DNA of 64,000 nucleotides from Streptomyces cynarae. GTDB lineage: Bacteria > Actinomycetota > Actinomycetes > Streptomycetales > Streptomycetaceae. A model generated the notes under the pieces. The model did no database searches. It was not told the origin of the DNA and saw nothing but the letters and a program-made list of their open reading frames with translations. Location: the NCBI RefSeq assembly GCF_025642135.1, contig NZ_CP106793.1, positions 6,168,001 through 6,232,000 on the forward strand, in the 5' to 3' direction. Positions 28,463-38,314 of the stretch are shown in pieces. Position 1 is the stretch's first letter. Every line of letters starts with the position of its first letter. The position numbers and the translations under genes were made by a program.

Positions 28463-28836
28463 CGCTCGCGGGCCGCCAGGACATCGTCCATCCGGCCCTC
28501 CACGCAGTGGATGAGGGCCAGCAGGCGCTCGGCGACCTCGCGGCCCAGGGGGGTCAGTTCGTAGTCCACCCGCGGCGGGTTGGTCGGCTGGGCCTCGCGG
28601 TGCACCAGACCGTCGCGCTCCAGCGCATGCAGGGTCTGGGACAGCATCTTCTCGCTCACGCCGTCGACCCGGCGGCGCAGCTCGTTGAAGCGCATCGAGC
28701 CCTCGTACAGCGCGCCGAGCGTGAGTCCGCCCCAGCGGCCCGTGACGTGCTCCAGCGTGCCGCGCGAGGGGCATGCCTTGGCGAACACGTTGTAGGCGAG
28801 GTCCTGTTCCTCCGCGCGCTCCTGGGTGCTGTTCAT
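28435..28836 (-). CDS. HxlR-family winged-helix regulator
   Basis: A 133-residue HxlR-type transcription factor ([20 protein letters not shown] start). It has the family pattern [22 protein letters not shown], with the conserved N-terminal cysteine that senses electrophiles or thiol stress in some members, and the winged helix [20 protein letters not shown]. It diverges from the flavodoxin-like gene at 28972, and the 135-base gap holds a perfect palindrome (28876-28896), the likely operator. It probably represses that neighbour and itself. Confidence 0.92.
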   Translation of the reverse strand: MNSTQERAEEQDLAYNVFAKACPSRGTLEHVTGRWGGLTLGALYEGSMRFNELRRRVDGVSEKMLSQTLHALERDGLVHREAQPTNPPRVDYELTPLGREVAERLLALIHCVEGRMDDVLAARERYDDTRGAL

Positions 28837-28875
28837 GCTCCAAGCGTACGCGAGTGCAGCGCTAACCACCAGGTT

Positions 28876-28896
28876 GCACTAACCAAAAGTTAGTGC
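28876..28896. promoter_or_regulatory. Perfect palindrome, probable HxlR operator
   Basis: GCACTAAC and GTTAGTGC, exact reverse complements separated by five bases, in an otherwise AT-enriched divergent spacer. A further CTAACC half-site lies just before it (28862-28867). The size and symmetry suit a dimeric winged-helix regulator; the adjacent HxlR gene is the obvious candidate. Confidence 0.7.
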
Positions 28897-28971
28897 TTTC
28901 CTTGGGTCACCGCCGGTGAGCTGCGCGCTTTGTCGTGGCCGCCGTTTCATGACCTCTGAGGAGAGCGAACC

Positions 28972-29556
28972 GTGACCACCCCTGTTGTCTCCATCGCCTA
29001 CCACTCCGGCTACGGCCACACCGCCGTCCTCGCCGAAGCCGTACGGGACGGCGCCGCGGACGCCGGCGCCCAGGTCCACCTGATCAAGGTCGACGAGATC
29101 ACCGAAGAGCAGTGGGCGACCCTCGACGCCTCGGACGCGATCGTCTTCGGCTCGCCGACCTACATGGGCACCGCGTCCGGCACCTTCCACGTCTTCGCCG
29201 AGGCGTCCTCGAAGCGGTGGTTCGGGCAGGACTGGAAGGACAAGCTGGCCGCCGGCTTCACCAACTCCGGGTCCAAGAGCGGCGACAAGCTGCACACCCT
29301 GCAGTTCTTCCAGATCCTGGCCGCGCAGCACGGCATGAACTGGGTCAACCTCGGTCTGCACCCCGGCTGGAACGTCAGCACCGGCTCCGAGCACGACCTC
29401 AACCGCCTCGGCGTCTTCGCCGGTGCCGCCGCCCAGACCAACAACGACGAGGGTCCGGAGGCCGTCCACAAGGCCGACATCGCCACCGCCCGGCACCTCG
29501 GCCGCCGCGTCGCGGAGGCGGCGCGCGTCTTCACGCTCGGCCGCGCGGCCGCCTGA
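28972..29556 (+). CDS. WrbA-type flavodoxin / NAD(P)H:quinone oxidoreductase family protein
   Basis: A 194-residue flavodoxin-fold protein. The FMN phosphate loop is SIAYHSGYGHTAVLAE at the N-terminus, the isoalloxazine segment is GSPTYMGTASG, and the later loop FTNSGSKSGDK matches NAD(P)H:quinone reductases of the WrbA/FMN_red group. Such enzymes reduce quinones by two electrons, avoiding radicals. GTG start at 28972 with GAGGAGAG upstream. It is divergent from the HxlR gene, a common arrangement for redox-sensing regulation. Confidence 0.9.
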   Translation: MTTPVVSIAYHSGYGHTAVLAEAVRDGAADAGAQVHLIKVDEITEEQWATLDASDAIVFGSPTYMGTASGTFHVFAEASSKRWFGQDWKDKLAAGFTNSGSKSGDKLHTLQFFQILAAQHGMNWVNLGLHPGWNVSTGSEHDLNRLGVFAGAAAQTNNDEGPEAVHKADIATARHLGRRVAEAARVFTLGRAAA

Positions 29557-29573
29557 GCCGCCCGCACACAGCC

Positions 29574-29606
29574 GTGCCCCGCCCCGGACACCCCGGGCGG
29601 GGGCAC
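29574..29606. terminator. Imperfect GC hairpin between convergent genes
   Basis: Arms starting GTGCCCC and ending GGGGCAC form a 12-14 bp stem with a one-base slip, between the flavodoxin-like gene and the CAP-domain gene, which converge. No T-tract. Confidence 0.5.
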
Positions 29607-29645
29607 GCGCGTACTGCTGTACGGCTGCGGTAGTACAGGAGTGCG

Positions 29646-30610
29646 TCAGTAGCCGAAGTCCTGCGTCCACCAGGGGCCGCCGGAACCGAAGTGCACTCCG
29701 ACGCCCAGCGTCGTGAAGTCGCAGTTCAGTATGTTCGCCCGGTGGCCGGGGCTGTTCATCCAGGCGTCCATGACGTCCTGCGGGGTGGCCTGGCCGCGGG
29801 CTATGTTCTCGCCGCCCAGGTCCGTTATGCGCAGCGCGGCCGCCCGCTGCCACGGGTCCTTGCCGTCGGGGTCGGTGTGGTCGAAGAAGTTCCGCGCGGC
29901 CATGTCCTCGCTGAACGCCTCCGCCAGCTTGCGCAGCGGGCCGTTCGGGGTCACCGGGGAGCAGCCCACCTTGGCCCGCTCCTGGTTGACCAGCTTGAGC
30001 ACCTCGGCCTCGGCGGCGGCCTCGGAGGTCACCTTCTGGGCCGGGATAGTCCCCGGCTTCTTCGTGGGCTGCTCGGACGGCGGCGCGGCCGTCGCCGTGC
30101 TCCCTGTCGCTGTGGGGGACGGTGTCCCCGTGGGCCGGGTCGTCGGCGCCGCCGAGGACGCCGAGGGGGCGGAGGGGTCGCGGTCGCCGCCGGCGTGGGC
30201 GAGCGGTCGGCGTCACGGCTGGTGGACGAGGACCCGCGGGAGTCCGCGGTGCCGCTCGTGCCGCCCTGCTGGGTGGCGAAGCCCGACGGGGTGGTGCCGC
30301 CGGCCTGCGCATCGCCGGAGTCACCGCTCACCGAGAAGTGGTTCCCGCCGGGCAGCACCCCGGTGGCGACCGCCACGGTGCCCAGCGCCACGGCGGCGGA
30401 GACGCCCAGCAGGCCCGTGCGCACCGGCGTCGCGGCCTTCTTCCTGCGGTGCGAGCGGGTCGCGCGCCGCTCGGCCTCCAGGACCGCGGCGAAGCCGTAG
30501 AGGTTCTCCGGACCGTAGCGTTCCGGCGGAGTGTCGTAGCTCTCTGTGACCCTCTTGGCGCGGCCCCCCGTGGCGGCGCGTCCGGCGGCGGAGCGTCGGT
30601 GGCGTCCCAT
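29646..30610 (-). pseudogene. Membrane-anchored CAP/SCP-domain protein, frame broken in the linker near 30170
   Basis: The start (MGRHRRSAAGRAATGGRAKR at 30610) leads to a single transmembrane segment (TGLLGVSAAVALGTVAVATG) and a Ser/Thr/Pro linker. The frame then drifts into an arginine-rich nonsense tail. The CAP domain (LVNQERAKVGCSPV, FFDHTDPDGKDPW, ENIARGQATPQDVM, SPGHRANILNC) lies in another frame, which cannot be entered by any start between a stop near 30214 and 30032. Adding one base within 30165-30214, for instance beside the G5 run 30165-30169, unites them to 321 residues. CAP proteins are secreted and of varied function. A single-base error is the simplest explanation. Confidence 0.85.
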
Positions 30611-30749
30611 TGCTGGCCTTCCTGGTCTTGCGGTCGGCGCAACTCACACGATCGTGTGAGTTTCACGTGAGAGTTATGGGTGGGGACGGTACCGCATCGC
30701 GCACGGGGCGGATGTGCCGGGAGGGACATTGGCCGGTTAGCGTGCACCC

Positions 30750-31031
30750 ATGAACGACGACGCACGGCTGGTGGCGTGGGTGCGCGGACGTGTCCAAGGG
30801 GTGGGTTTCCGCTGGTTCACCCGGGCCAAGGCGCTGGAGATCGGCGACCTGAGCGGTTTCGCTCTCAATCTGGACGACGGACGGGTCCAGGTGGTCGCCG
30901 AGGGGCCCCGGAAGGGGTGCGAGCGTCTGCTGGAGTGGCTCCGGGGCGACGACACACCCGGGCGTGTGGACGGAGTCACTGAGATTTGGGACACGCCCCG
31001 CGGCGGCTACGACGGCTTCGCGATCCGCTGA
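30750..31031 (+). CDS. acyP: Acylphosphatase
   Basis: A 93-residue acylphosphatase that hydrolyses carboxyl-phosphate bonds such as in acetyl phosphate. The catalytic arginine lies in [15 protein letters not shown], and the catalytic asparagine in [11 protein letters not shown]. Length and fold match the family. The conserved partner order mutM-acyP-smc fits. It is followed by 376 bases without a gene. Confidence 0.95.
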   Translation: MNDDARLVAWVRGRVQGVGFRWFTRAKALEIGDLSGFALNLDDGRVQVVAEGPRKGCERLLEWLRGDDTPGRVDGVTEIWDTPRGGYDGFAIR

Positions 31032-31407
31032 GCCGGAGCCCGAAGACCCCCGCCGCAAAGCGCGGGGACGTGCCACCGGCATCTGCCCCGAGCGGAAAGG
31101 TGCTGGTGGTTGCCAAGAACGGCTTGTCGTGGCAGGCTCCGCGGGTAAGGATGATCTCCACGCCCGCAGGGGCCCGAAGAAGCCGCAGCGCCGCCCCTCA
31201 GGGCCGCGCGCCCCTGGTTTGCCCGCCGGCGCAGGGCGTGATCGTGTTGACCGTCAAACTTTTTGGTGAGACGCTGAAAGCCCCGCGCACCTTAGCTGTT
31301 TGGCATGGAAGCACGGCGTAGAACTCACCATGCCGGGCACCGCGGGTGCGAATCCCTCACGACCCACACCGCATCGGTCGGTCACTCATTGTGGAGGACC
31401 ATCCATC
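31032..31407. other. Gene-free region with structured leader candidate
   Basis: Between acyP and the small coiled-coil gene. Open frames here have no family resemblance. The left part is GC-rich with several possible stems. A TTGACC hexamer at 31247-31252 resembles a -35 box, but no clear -10 follows at the right spacing. Two hairpins sit in the last 110 bases (described separately). Confidence 0.55.
31302..31349 (+). other. Two adjacent hairpins in the leader of the small coiled-coil gene
   Basis: Hairpin 1 pairs GGCATGG (31302-31308) with CCATGCC (31328-31334). Hairpin 2 pairs GCACC (31337-31341) with GGTGC (31345-31349) around three bases. They lie about 60 bases before the start at 31408 and could be a regulatory leader; no known riboswitch class is recognised. 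Confidence 0.45.
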
Positions 31408-31614
31408 ATGGCAAAGGCGCTTCTCGGTTACGTCGGCGGCTCCGACCCGCGACTCCTCGCCGAGATGCGACGGCTTCAGCAGCGCGTCCAGGAACTCGAA
31501 GCCGAGCTCGGACGGATCCAGGCGGAGAACGACGCGCTGTCCTCGGCTGCCGCTTCTCATGACAGGATCATGGAGAGCGTCGACGCACACCAGGCGGAGC
31601 CTGCGCTCACCTGA
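31408..31614 (+). CDS. Small coiled-coil protein encoded before smc
   Basis: A 68-residue protein (MAKALLGYVGGSDPRLLAEM start) whose central part RRLQQRVQELEAELGRIQAE has heptad-like leucine and alanine spacing, giving one short coiled coil. The ATG at 31408 follows GTGGAGGA. It has its own canonical terminator (31686-31714), separating it from smc. It seems conserved at this place in Streptomyces from memory. No function can be given; oligomerisation is likely. Confidence 0.82.
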   Translation: MAKALLGYVGGSDPRLLAEMRRLQQRVQELEAELGRIQAENDALSSAAASHDRIMESVDAHQAEPALT

Positions 31615-31685
31615 TCACTGCATCACGCCACGGCACACGCAGTGGTCGGGCTGCCCGTACCCACCGCTGATGTTGTCAGAATTGC

Positions 31686-31714
31686 AAGGGACGCCTCGGC
31701 GTCCCTTCTTTCTT
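31686..31714 (+). terminator. Canonical intrinsic terminator
   Basis: Ten-base-pair stem (31686-31695 with 31698-31707) followed directly by CTTTCTT. It is among the few hairpins in the window with a real T-tract. It ends the small coiled-coil transcript before smc. Confidence 0.85.
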
Positions 31715-31824
31715 GCCCCCGCGCACCCCTTCGCTGTCTTTAACGGATGGTGTGCCCTGCGCGTTCAGGGGTGAAACCGCGGGTTCATGGAGTGAGACAG
31801 ACCCGGACGGTAGAGTCCAGCGGC

Positions 31825-34800
31825 GTGCACCTCAAGGCCCTGACCCTCCGCGGCTTCAAGTCGTTCGCCTCGGCGACCACGCTCCGGTTCGAGCCGGGCA
31901 TCACGTGCGTCGTCGGCCCGAACGGCTCGGGCAAGTCCAACGTCGTGGACGCGCTCAGCTGGGTCATGGGCGAGCAGGGAGCCAAGTCGCTGCGCGGCGG
32001 CAAGATGGAGGACGTCATCTTCGCCGGCACCACCGGCCGCCCGCCGCTCGGCCGCGCCGAGGTGTCGCTGACCATCGACAACTCCGACGGTGCCCTCCCG
32101 ATCGAGTACTCGGAGGTCACCATCACGCGGATCATGTTCCGCAACGGCGGCAGCGAGTACCAGATCAACGGCGACACCTGCCGTCTCCTCGACATCCAGG
32201 AACTCCTGTCCGACTCCGGCATCGGCCGCGAGATGCACGTGATCGTCGGCCAGGGCCAGCTCGACTCCGTGCTGCACGCCGACCCCATGGGCCGCCGCGC
32301 CTTCATCGAGGAGGCCGCGGGCGTCCTCAAGCACCGCAAGCGCAAGGAGAAGGCGCTCAGGAAGCTGGACGCCATGCAGACGAACCTCGCCCGCGTCCAG
32401 GACCTCACCGACGAGCTGCGCCGCCAGCTGAAACCGCTCGGCCGGCAGGCGGCGGTGGCCCGCCGGGCGGCCGTGATCCAGGCTGACCTGCGCGACGCCA
32501 GGCTGCGCCTGCTGGCCGACGACCTCGTCCGGTTCCGGGAGGCCCTGAAGGCCGAGATCGCCGACGAGGCCGCGCTCAAGGAACGCAAGGACGCCGCCGA
32601 GGCCGAGCTGAAGAAGGCCCTGCAGCGTGAGGCGCTCCTGGAGGACGAGGTACGGCAGCTGACGCCGCGTCTGCAACGGGCCCAACAGACCTGGTACGAG
32701 CTGTCACAGCTCGCGGAGCGGGTGCGGGGCACGATCTCGCTGGCCGACGCCCGGGTCAAGAGCGCCACCTCCCAGCCGCCGGAGGAGCGGCGCGGACGCG
32801 ACCCCGAGGACATGGAGCGCGAGGCCGCCCGCATCCGCGAACAGGAGGCCGAACTCGAAGCGGCCCTGGAGGCCGCCGAGCGCGCTCTGGAGGACACGGT
32901 CGCGCACCGCGCCGAGCTGGAGCGCGAACTGGCGCTCGAGGAACGGCGCCTGAAGGACGTGGCGCGCGCCATCGCGGACCGGCGTGAAGGGCTCGCCCGA
33001 CTGAACGGGCAGGTGGGCGCCGCCCGTTCACGCGCGGCCGCCGCCCAGGCCGAGATCGACCGGCTGGCCGCCGCGCGCGACGAGGCACAGCAGCGCGCCG
33101 TTGCCGCCCAGGAGGAGTACGAGGCGCTGAAGGCCGAGGTCGACGGCCTGGACGCGGGCGACGCGGACCTCGCGGAGCGGCACGAGACGGCCAAGGCCGC
33201 GCTCGCCGAGGCGGAGACCGCCCTCACCGCCGCACGCGAGGCGGCCACGGCGGCCGAACGAGGGCGCGCCGCCACCCAGGCCCGGCACGAGGCCCTGGCC
33301 ATGGGCCTGCGCCGCAAGGACGGCACCGGCGCCCTGCTGAACGCGAAGGACCGCCTGGCCGGCCTGCTCGGCCCGGCCGCGGAACTGCTGACCGTGACCC
33401 CGGGCCACGAGGCCGCCCTCGCGGCGGCCTTCGGCACGGCGGCGGACGCCCTCGCGGTCACGGACCCGGCCTCGGCCGCCGACGCGCTCCGCCTGCTGCG
33501 CAAGCAGGACGGGGGACGGGCGGCGCTGCTGGTGGCGGGGGCGCCTCAGGAGCCGGCGGACGTGCGCGGCAGCGGCGGTGCCGACGGGCATCCCTTCGCC
33601 GCCGATCTCGTCCGCGGTCCCGCCGACCTCATGCCCGCCGTACGCCGGCTGCTGCGCGGCATCGTCGTCGTGGGCACCCTCGAGGACGCCGAGGAGCTGG
33701 TCGGGGCGCGACCCGAGCTGACCGCCGTCACCGCCGAGGGCGATCTCCTCGGGGCGCACTTCGCGCACGGGGGGTCCGCCGGGGCGCCCAGCCTGCTCGA
33801 GGTGCAGGCCTCCGTCGACGAGGCCGCCGCGGAGCTGGAGGAACTCGCCGTGCGGTGCGAGGAGTTGGCCGAGGCGCAGCGGTTCGCGGGAGAGCGGCGC
33901 AAGGAGTGTGCCGCGCTCGTCGAGGAACTGGGGGAGCGGCGCAGGGCCGCCGAGCGGGAGAAGTCCCAGGTCGCCCAGCAGCTGGGCGGCTCGCCGGGCA
34001 GGCGCGCGGGGCCGCCGGGGAGGCCGAGCGCAGCGTGGCCGCCGCCGCGCGCGCCCAGGAGGCGCTCGACAAGGCCCTGCAGGAGGTCGAGGAACTCGCC
34101 GAGCGGCTCGCCGTCGCCGAGGAGATGCCGGTCGAGGAGGAGCCCGACACCTCCGTACGCGACCGCCTCGCCGCCGACGGCGCCAACGCGCGGCAGACCG
34201 AGATGGAGGCCCGCCTCCAGGTCCGCACCCATGAGGAACGCGTCAAGGGCCTGGCCGGACGCGCCGACTCCCTGGACCGGGCCGCACGCGCCGAACGTGA
34301 GGCACGCGCACGTGCCGAGCAGCGGCGCTCGCGGCTGCGCCACGAGGCGGCCGTCGCCGAGGCCGTCGCCTCCGGCGCCCGGCAGCTCCTCGCCCACGTC
34401 GAGGTCTCCCTGAGCCGGGCGGAGGCCGAGCGCGCCGCCGCCGAGGCGGTCAAGGCACGCCGGGAGGAGGAGCTGGCGGCGGCCCGCACGCACGGCCGCG
34501 ACCTCAAGGCCGAGCTGGACAAGCTCACCGACTCCGTCCACCGCGGCGAGGTGCTCGGCGCCGAGAAGCGGCTGCGCATAGAGCAGCTGGAGACCAGGGC
34601 GCTGGAGGAGCTGGGCGTCGAGCCGACGGTCCTGGTCACCGAGTACGGCCCCGACCAGCTCGTACCGCCGTCCCCGCCCGCCGAGGGCGAGCAGCTGCCC
34701 GAGGACCCGGAGCATCCGCGCAATCAGCCCCGTCCGTTCGTGCGTGCCGAGCAGGAGAAGCGGCTCAAGGCCGCCGAACGCGCCTACCAGCAGCTCGGCA

Positions 34801-35387
34801 AGGTCAATCCGCTCGCCCTGGAGGAGTTCGCCGCGCTGGAGGAGCGCCACAAGTTCCTCAGCGAGCAGCTCGACGACCTGAAGAAGACCCGCGCCGACCT
34901 GCTTCAGGTGGTGAAGGAGGTGGACGAGCGCGTCGAGCAGGTGTTCACCGAGGCCTACCGGGACACGGCCCGCGAGTTCGAGGGCGTCTTCAGCCGGCTG
35001 TTCCCCGGCGGCGAGGGCCGGCTGGTCCTGACCGACCCGGACAACATGCTCACCACGGGCGTGGACGTCGAGGCGCGGCCCCCGGGCAAGAAGGTCAAGC
35101 GGCTCTCCCTGCTCTCCGGCGGCGAGCGGTCGCTGACGGCCGTCGCCCTGCTGGTGTCGATCTTCAAGGCCCGGCCCAGCCCGTTCTACGTGATGGACGA
35201 GGTCGAGGCGGCGCTCGACGACACCAACCTGCAGCGGCTGATCCGCATCATGCAGGAGCTGCAGGAGGCCTCTCAGCTCATCGTGATCACGCACCAGAAG
35301 CGGACGATGGAGGTCGCCGACGCGCTGTACGGCGTCTCCATGCAGGGCGACGGTGTGTCGAAGGTCATCTCGCAGCGGCTCCGCTAG
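31825..35387 (+). pseudogene. smc: Chromosome partition protein SMC, frame broken near 33987
   Basis: The N-terminal part has the Walker A head (GPNGSGKSNVVDALSWVMGE), the first coiled coil and the hinge (GALLNAKDRLAGLLG, then RRLLRGIVVV). After SQVAQQLG at about residue 720 the frame changes, and the second coiled coil plus the C-terminal head (signature LSLLSGGERSLTAVALL, Walker B FYVMDEVEAALDD) continue in another frame. Inserting one C after 33987 restores QQLGRLAGQARGAAGEAE and a protein of 1187 residues, the standard SMC length. SMC with ScpAB condenses and segregates chromosomes; loss in Streptomyces gives spores without DNA, so a sequence error is far likelier than loss. Start GTG at 31825. 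Confidence 0.93.
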
Positions 35388-35489
35388 ACGGCTGCCCCCT
35401 ACACCAGTTGCCACCTGCACGTTTTCACATCTTCAACACTTGAACGCAACCTCTCCTACGCATGCCTCAAAGGTCACAGATTCGCGCTA

Positions 35490-35517
35490 TTGACTTCGAA
35501 ACTTGAAGGCATAGTCT
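35490..35517 (+). promoter_or_regulatory. Promoter for glcP
   Basis: TTGACT (35490-35495) and TAGTCT (35512-35517) are separated by 16 bases. They match the -35 and -10 of the main vegetative Streptomyces promoter class well, 130 bases before the glcP start. The leader after it contains two small GC hairpins. Confidence 0.65.
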
Positions 35518-35646
35518 CTGCAACGTTGCTTTTATCTTCAGATATGAGCGGCGTTAACGAGTACTCCCCGGGTACTTGCAACGCCAGCCATACCCGAGAG
35601 GGCTCACCCACCCCCGGCAGCGTTGCCGGTGGCTCGAGGAGTACAC

Positions 35647-37065
35647 GTGACCAGCACAGCGCAGGCATCCAGGACAGGAGCCGGTACGGCTCACCCCGAT
35701 CATCTCGGGCACGTCATCTTCATCGCGGCGGCCGCCGCGATGGGCGGCTTCCTCTTCGGCTACGACAGCTCCGTGATCAACGGCGCCGTCGAGGCCATCC
35801 GGGACCGCTATGACATCGGCTCCGCAGCGCTGGCCCAGGTGATCGCGATCGCCCTGATCGGCTGTGCCGTCGGCGCCGCGACCGCAGGCCGCATAGCGGA
35901 CCGCCTCGGCCGCATCCGGGTGATGCAGATCGCGGCGGTTCTCTTCGTCGTCAGCGCGGTCGGCTCCGCCCTGCCCTTCGCCCTGTGGGACTTCGCCCTC
36001 TGGCGTGTCATCGGCGGCTTCGCCATCGGCATGGCCTCCGTGATCGGCCCCGCCTACATCGCCGAGGTCGCCCCGCCCGCCTACCGCGGCCGGCTCGGCT
36101 CCTTCCAGCAGGCCGCGATCGTCGTCGGCATCGCCATCTCGCAGCTGGTCAACTGGGGCCTGCTCAACGCCGCCGGCGGCGACCAGCGCGGCAAGCTGAT
36201 GGGCCTGGAGGCCTGGCAGGTCATGCTCGGCGTCATGGTCGTCCCGGCCCTCCTCTACGGCCTGCTCTCCTTCGCCATCCCCGAGTCCCCCCGCTTCCTG
36301 ATCTCCGTCGGCAAGCGTGAGCGCGCCCGGGAGATCCTCGCCGAGGTCGAGGGCCAGGGCACCGACCTGGACGCCCGCGTCACCGAGATCGAGCAGGCCA
36401 TGAAGAGCGAGCACAAGTCCAGCTTCAAGGACCTGCTCGGCGGCGGCTTCTTCTTCAAGCCGATCGTCTGGGTCGGCATCGGCCTGTCGGTCTTCCAGCA
36501 GTTCGTCGGCATCAACGTCGCGTTCTACTACTCCTCGACGCTGTGGCAGTCGGTCGGCGTCGACCCGACGGACTCGTTCTTCTACTCCTTCACCACCTCG
36601 ATCATCAACATCGTCGGCACCGTGATCGCGATGATCTTCGTGGACCGCATCGGCCGCAAGCCGCTCGCGCTCATCGGCTCCATCGGCATGGCCGTCGGCC
36701 TCGCACTGGAGGCCTGGGCGTTCTCGTTCCACCTGGTCGACGGAAAGCTGCCGAGCACCCAGGGCTGGGTCGCCCTGATCGCCGCCCACGTGTTCGTCCT
36801 CTTCTTCGCCCTGTCCTGGGGCGTGGTGGTCTGGGTCATGCTCGGCGAGATGTTCCCGAACCGGATCCGCGCCGCCGCCCTGGGCGTGGCCGCCGCCGCG
36901 CAGTGGATCGCCAACTGGGCCATCACCGCGAGCTTCCCCTCGCTCGCCGACTGGAACCTGTCCGGCACCTACGTGATCTACACGGTCTTCGCCGCGCTCT
37001 CCATCCCGTTCGTCCTGAAGTTCGTGAAGGAGACGAAGGGCAAGGCGCTGGAGGAGATGGGCTGA
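35647..37065 (+). CDS. glcP: Major-facilitator glucose permease
   Basis: A 472-residue sugar porter with 12 predicted membrane segments, taking up glucose by proton symport. The family signatures are all there: GFLFGYDSSVINGAV in helix 1, DRLGRIR and DRIGRKP in the paired loops, PESPRFL after helix 6, QQFVGINVAFYYSSTLW in helix 7, and VKETKGK at the end. Length and start match what I remember of Streptomyces coelicolor GlcP, which sits next to smc, so this is probably the main glucose transporter. The GTG at 35647 has GAGGAG upstream. A strong promoter lies at 35490-35517. Confidence 0.93.
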   Translation: MTSTAQASRTGAGTAHPDHLGHVIFIAAAAAMGGFLFGYDSSVINGAVEAIRDRYDIGSAALAQVIAIALIGCAVGAATAGRIADRLGRIRVMQIAAVLFVVSAVGSALPFALWDFALWRVIGGFAIGMASVIGPAYIAEVAPPAYRGRLGSFQQAAIVVGIAISQLVNWGLLNAAGGDQRGKLMGLEAWQVMLGVMVVPALLYGLLSFAIPESPRFLISVGKRERAREILAEVEGQGTDLDARVTEIEQAMKSEHKSSFKDLLGGGFFFKPIVWVGIGLSVFQQFVGINVAFYYSSTLWQSVGVDPTDSFFYSFTTSIINIVGTVIAMIFVDRIGRKPLALIGSIGMAVGLALEAWAFSFHLVDGKLPSTQGWVALIAAHVFVLFFALSWGVVVWVMLGEMFPNRIRAAALGVAAAAQWIANWAITASFPSLADWNLSGTYVIYTVFAALSIPFVLKFVKETKGKALEEMG

Positions 37066-37134
37066 GCCCGACAAGAGGCTCCTCGAACTCGAGGAGAAGG
37101 GCCAAGTCCCCGCTGCCCCTCTCCTCGGACCCTG

Positions 37135-37173
37135 CCGCCGCCCGGCTCGGCCACTGCCCGAGCCGGGCGGCGG
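37135..37173. terminator. Bidirectional hairpin after glcP
   Basis: Perfect 16-bp GC stem (37135-37150 with 37158-37173), seven-base loop, between the convergent glcP and luciferase-like genes. Confidence 0.8.
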
Positions 37174-37201
37174 TGTTCTGCCGGACCCCTGTGCACGAGG
37201 C

Positions 37202-38178
37202 TCAGCTCTCCAGCCCGGGGAGCACCCTCTCGCAGAACAGGTGCAGGCTGCGCCAGCCCTCGTCCACCGGCATCCCGCCGGCCAGCGGATGCAGGACGTG
37301 GCTGTCCAGGCCCAGGCCCAGGCACTCCTCCGGCGTCACGATCCGGTACACGCCCTCCGCCCTCAGCTCCTCCACCGTCGTGGCCGCCGACCTGACCGCG
37401 GAGCGGACACCACGGCCGCCGGACTGCCAGGACGCGTACGTCCGCGCCTCGTGCAGGAAGTGCTTCCCGTACGCGGACCATGCCCGGTCCGGATCCTCCG
37501 CGAGGTGCAGCAGCGGCGTCCTCTCCGCGGGCATCATCGTCCAGCCCTCCTTGCCGTACTCGGCGAGCCGCTCCTTGTAGTAGGCCTCCAGCTCCGGCAG
37601 GTGCGCGCTCGGGAAGAACGGCAGGCCCAACCGGGCGGCGCGGCGGGCCGCCGCCTTCGATGAGCCGCCGACCAGCAACAGGGGGTGCGGCCGGGTGTAG
37701 GGGCGCGGGGTGACCCGTACGGTGCGGCCCCGGTAGGCGAACTCCTGACCGGTCCACGCCCTCAGCACCGTCTCCAGCAGCTCGTCCTGGAGGCTTCCGC
37801 GCCGCTCGAAGTCGACACCGAAGGAGGCGTACTCCTCGGGCCGGTACCCGATCCCGACGACGGTCACCAGCCGCCCGCCGCTGATCAGGTCGAGCACGGC
37901 GATGTCCTCGGCCAGCCGCAGCGGGTCGTGCAGCGGCCCGATCACCGCCGAGACGGTGACCGCGAGCCGCCGGGTCGCCCCGAGCACGGCACCGGCGAAG
38001 ACGAAGGGCGACGGCAGCCAATTGTTCGCCGCCCCGTGGTGCTCCTCCGTCTGCACGGTGGTGACCCCCGGTCGTCGGCGTACGCGGCCATCTCCACCGC
38101 GGCCCGGTAGCGGGCGCGGAGTGAGGCGGGGGTCGCACCGGGCTCGACGAGGTTGAACCGTACGACCGAGACGGCCAT
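37202..38178 (-). pseudogene. Luciferase-like monooxygenase (LLM), frame broken at 38065-38069
   Basis: The N-terminal part (MAVSVVRFNLVEPGATPASL, from 38178) breaks after AYADDRG. The rest, TVQTEEHHGAANNWLPSPFV to GLES at 37202, is in another frame. One extra G within the C5/G5 run at 38065-38069 restores ADDRGVTTVQTEEHHG and a 325-residue protein. The (beta/alpha)8 fold with EEHH, GRLVTVVGIGY and PLLLVGGSSKAAARRAA is typical of the bacterial luciferase superfamily; members use FMN or F420, and the presence of cofC makes F420 possible, but this is not decided by the sequence. Confidence 0.85.
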
Positions 38179-38314
38179 GACAAGGCCCCCTTCACCTTCG
38201 CCGGGCGGGTGTGCGGGGAGGAGGTTAGCTGACGGGGCGTCAGACAACCAGGGTGTGCAGCCCCGGAGCCGCCGCCGAACGGGGCGGTGCCCGGTCGCGC
38301 ATACTGGACGCGTT

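Noticed and set aside
31341..31370. T-arm-like sequence (GGGTGCGAATCCC), possible tRNA
   Set aside because: No acceptor stem, anticodon arm or D arm can be built around it; the loop lacks the TTC of true T-arms.
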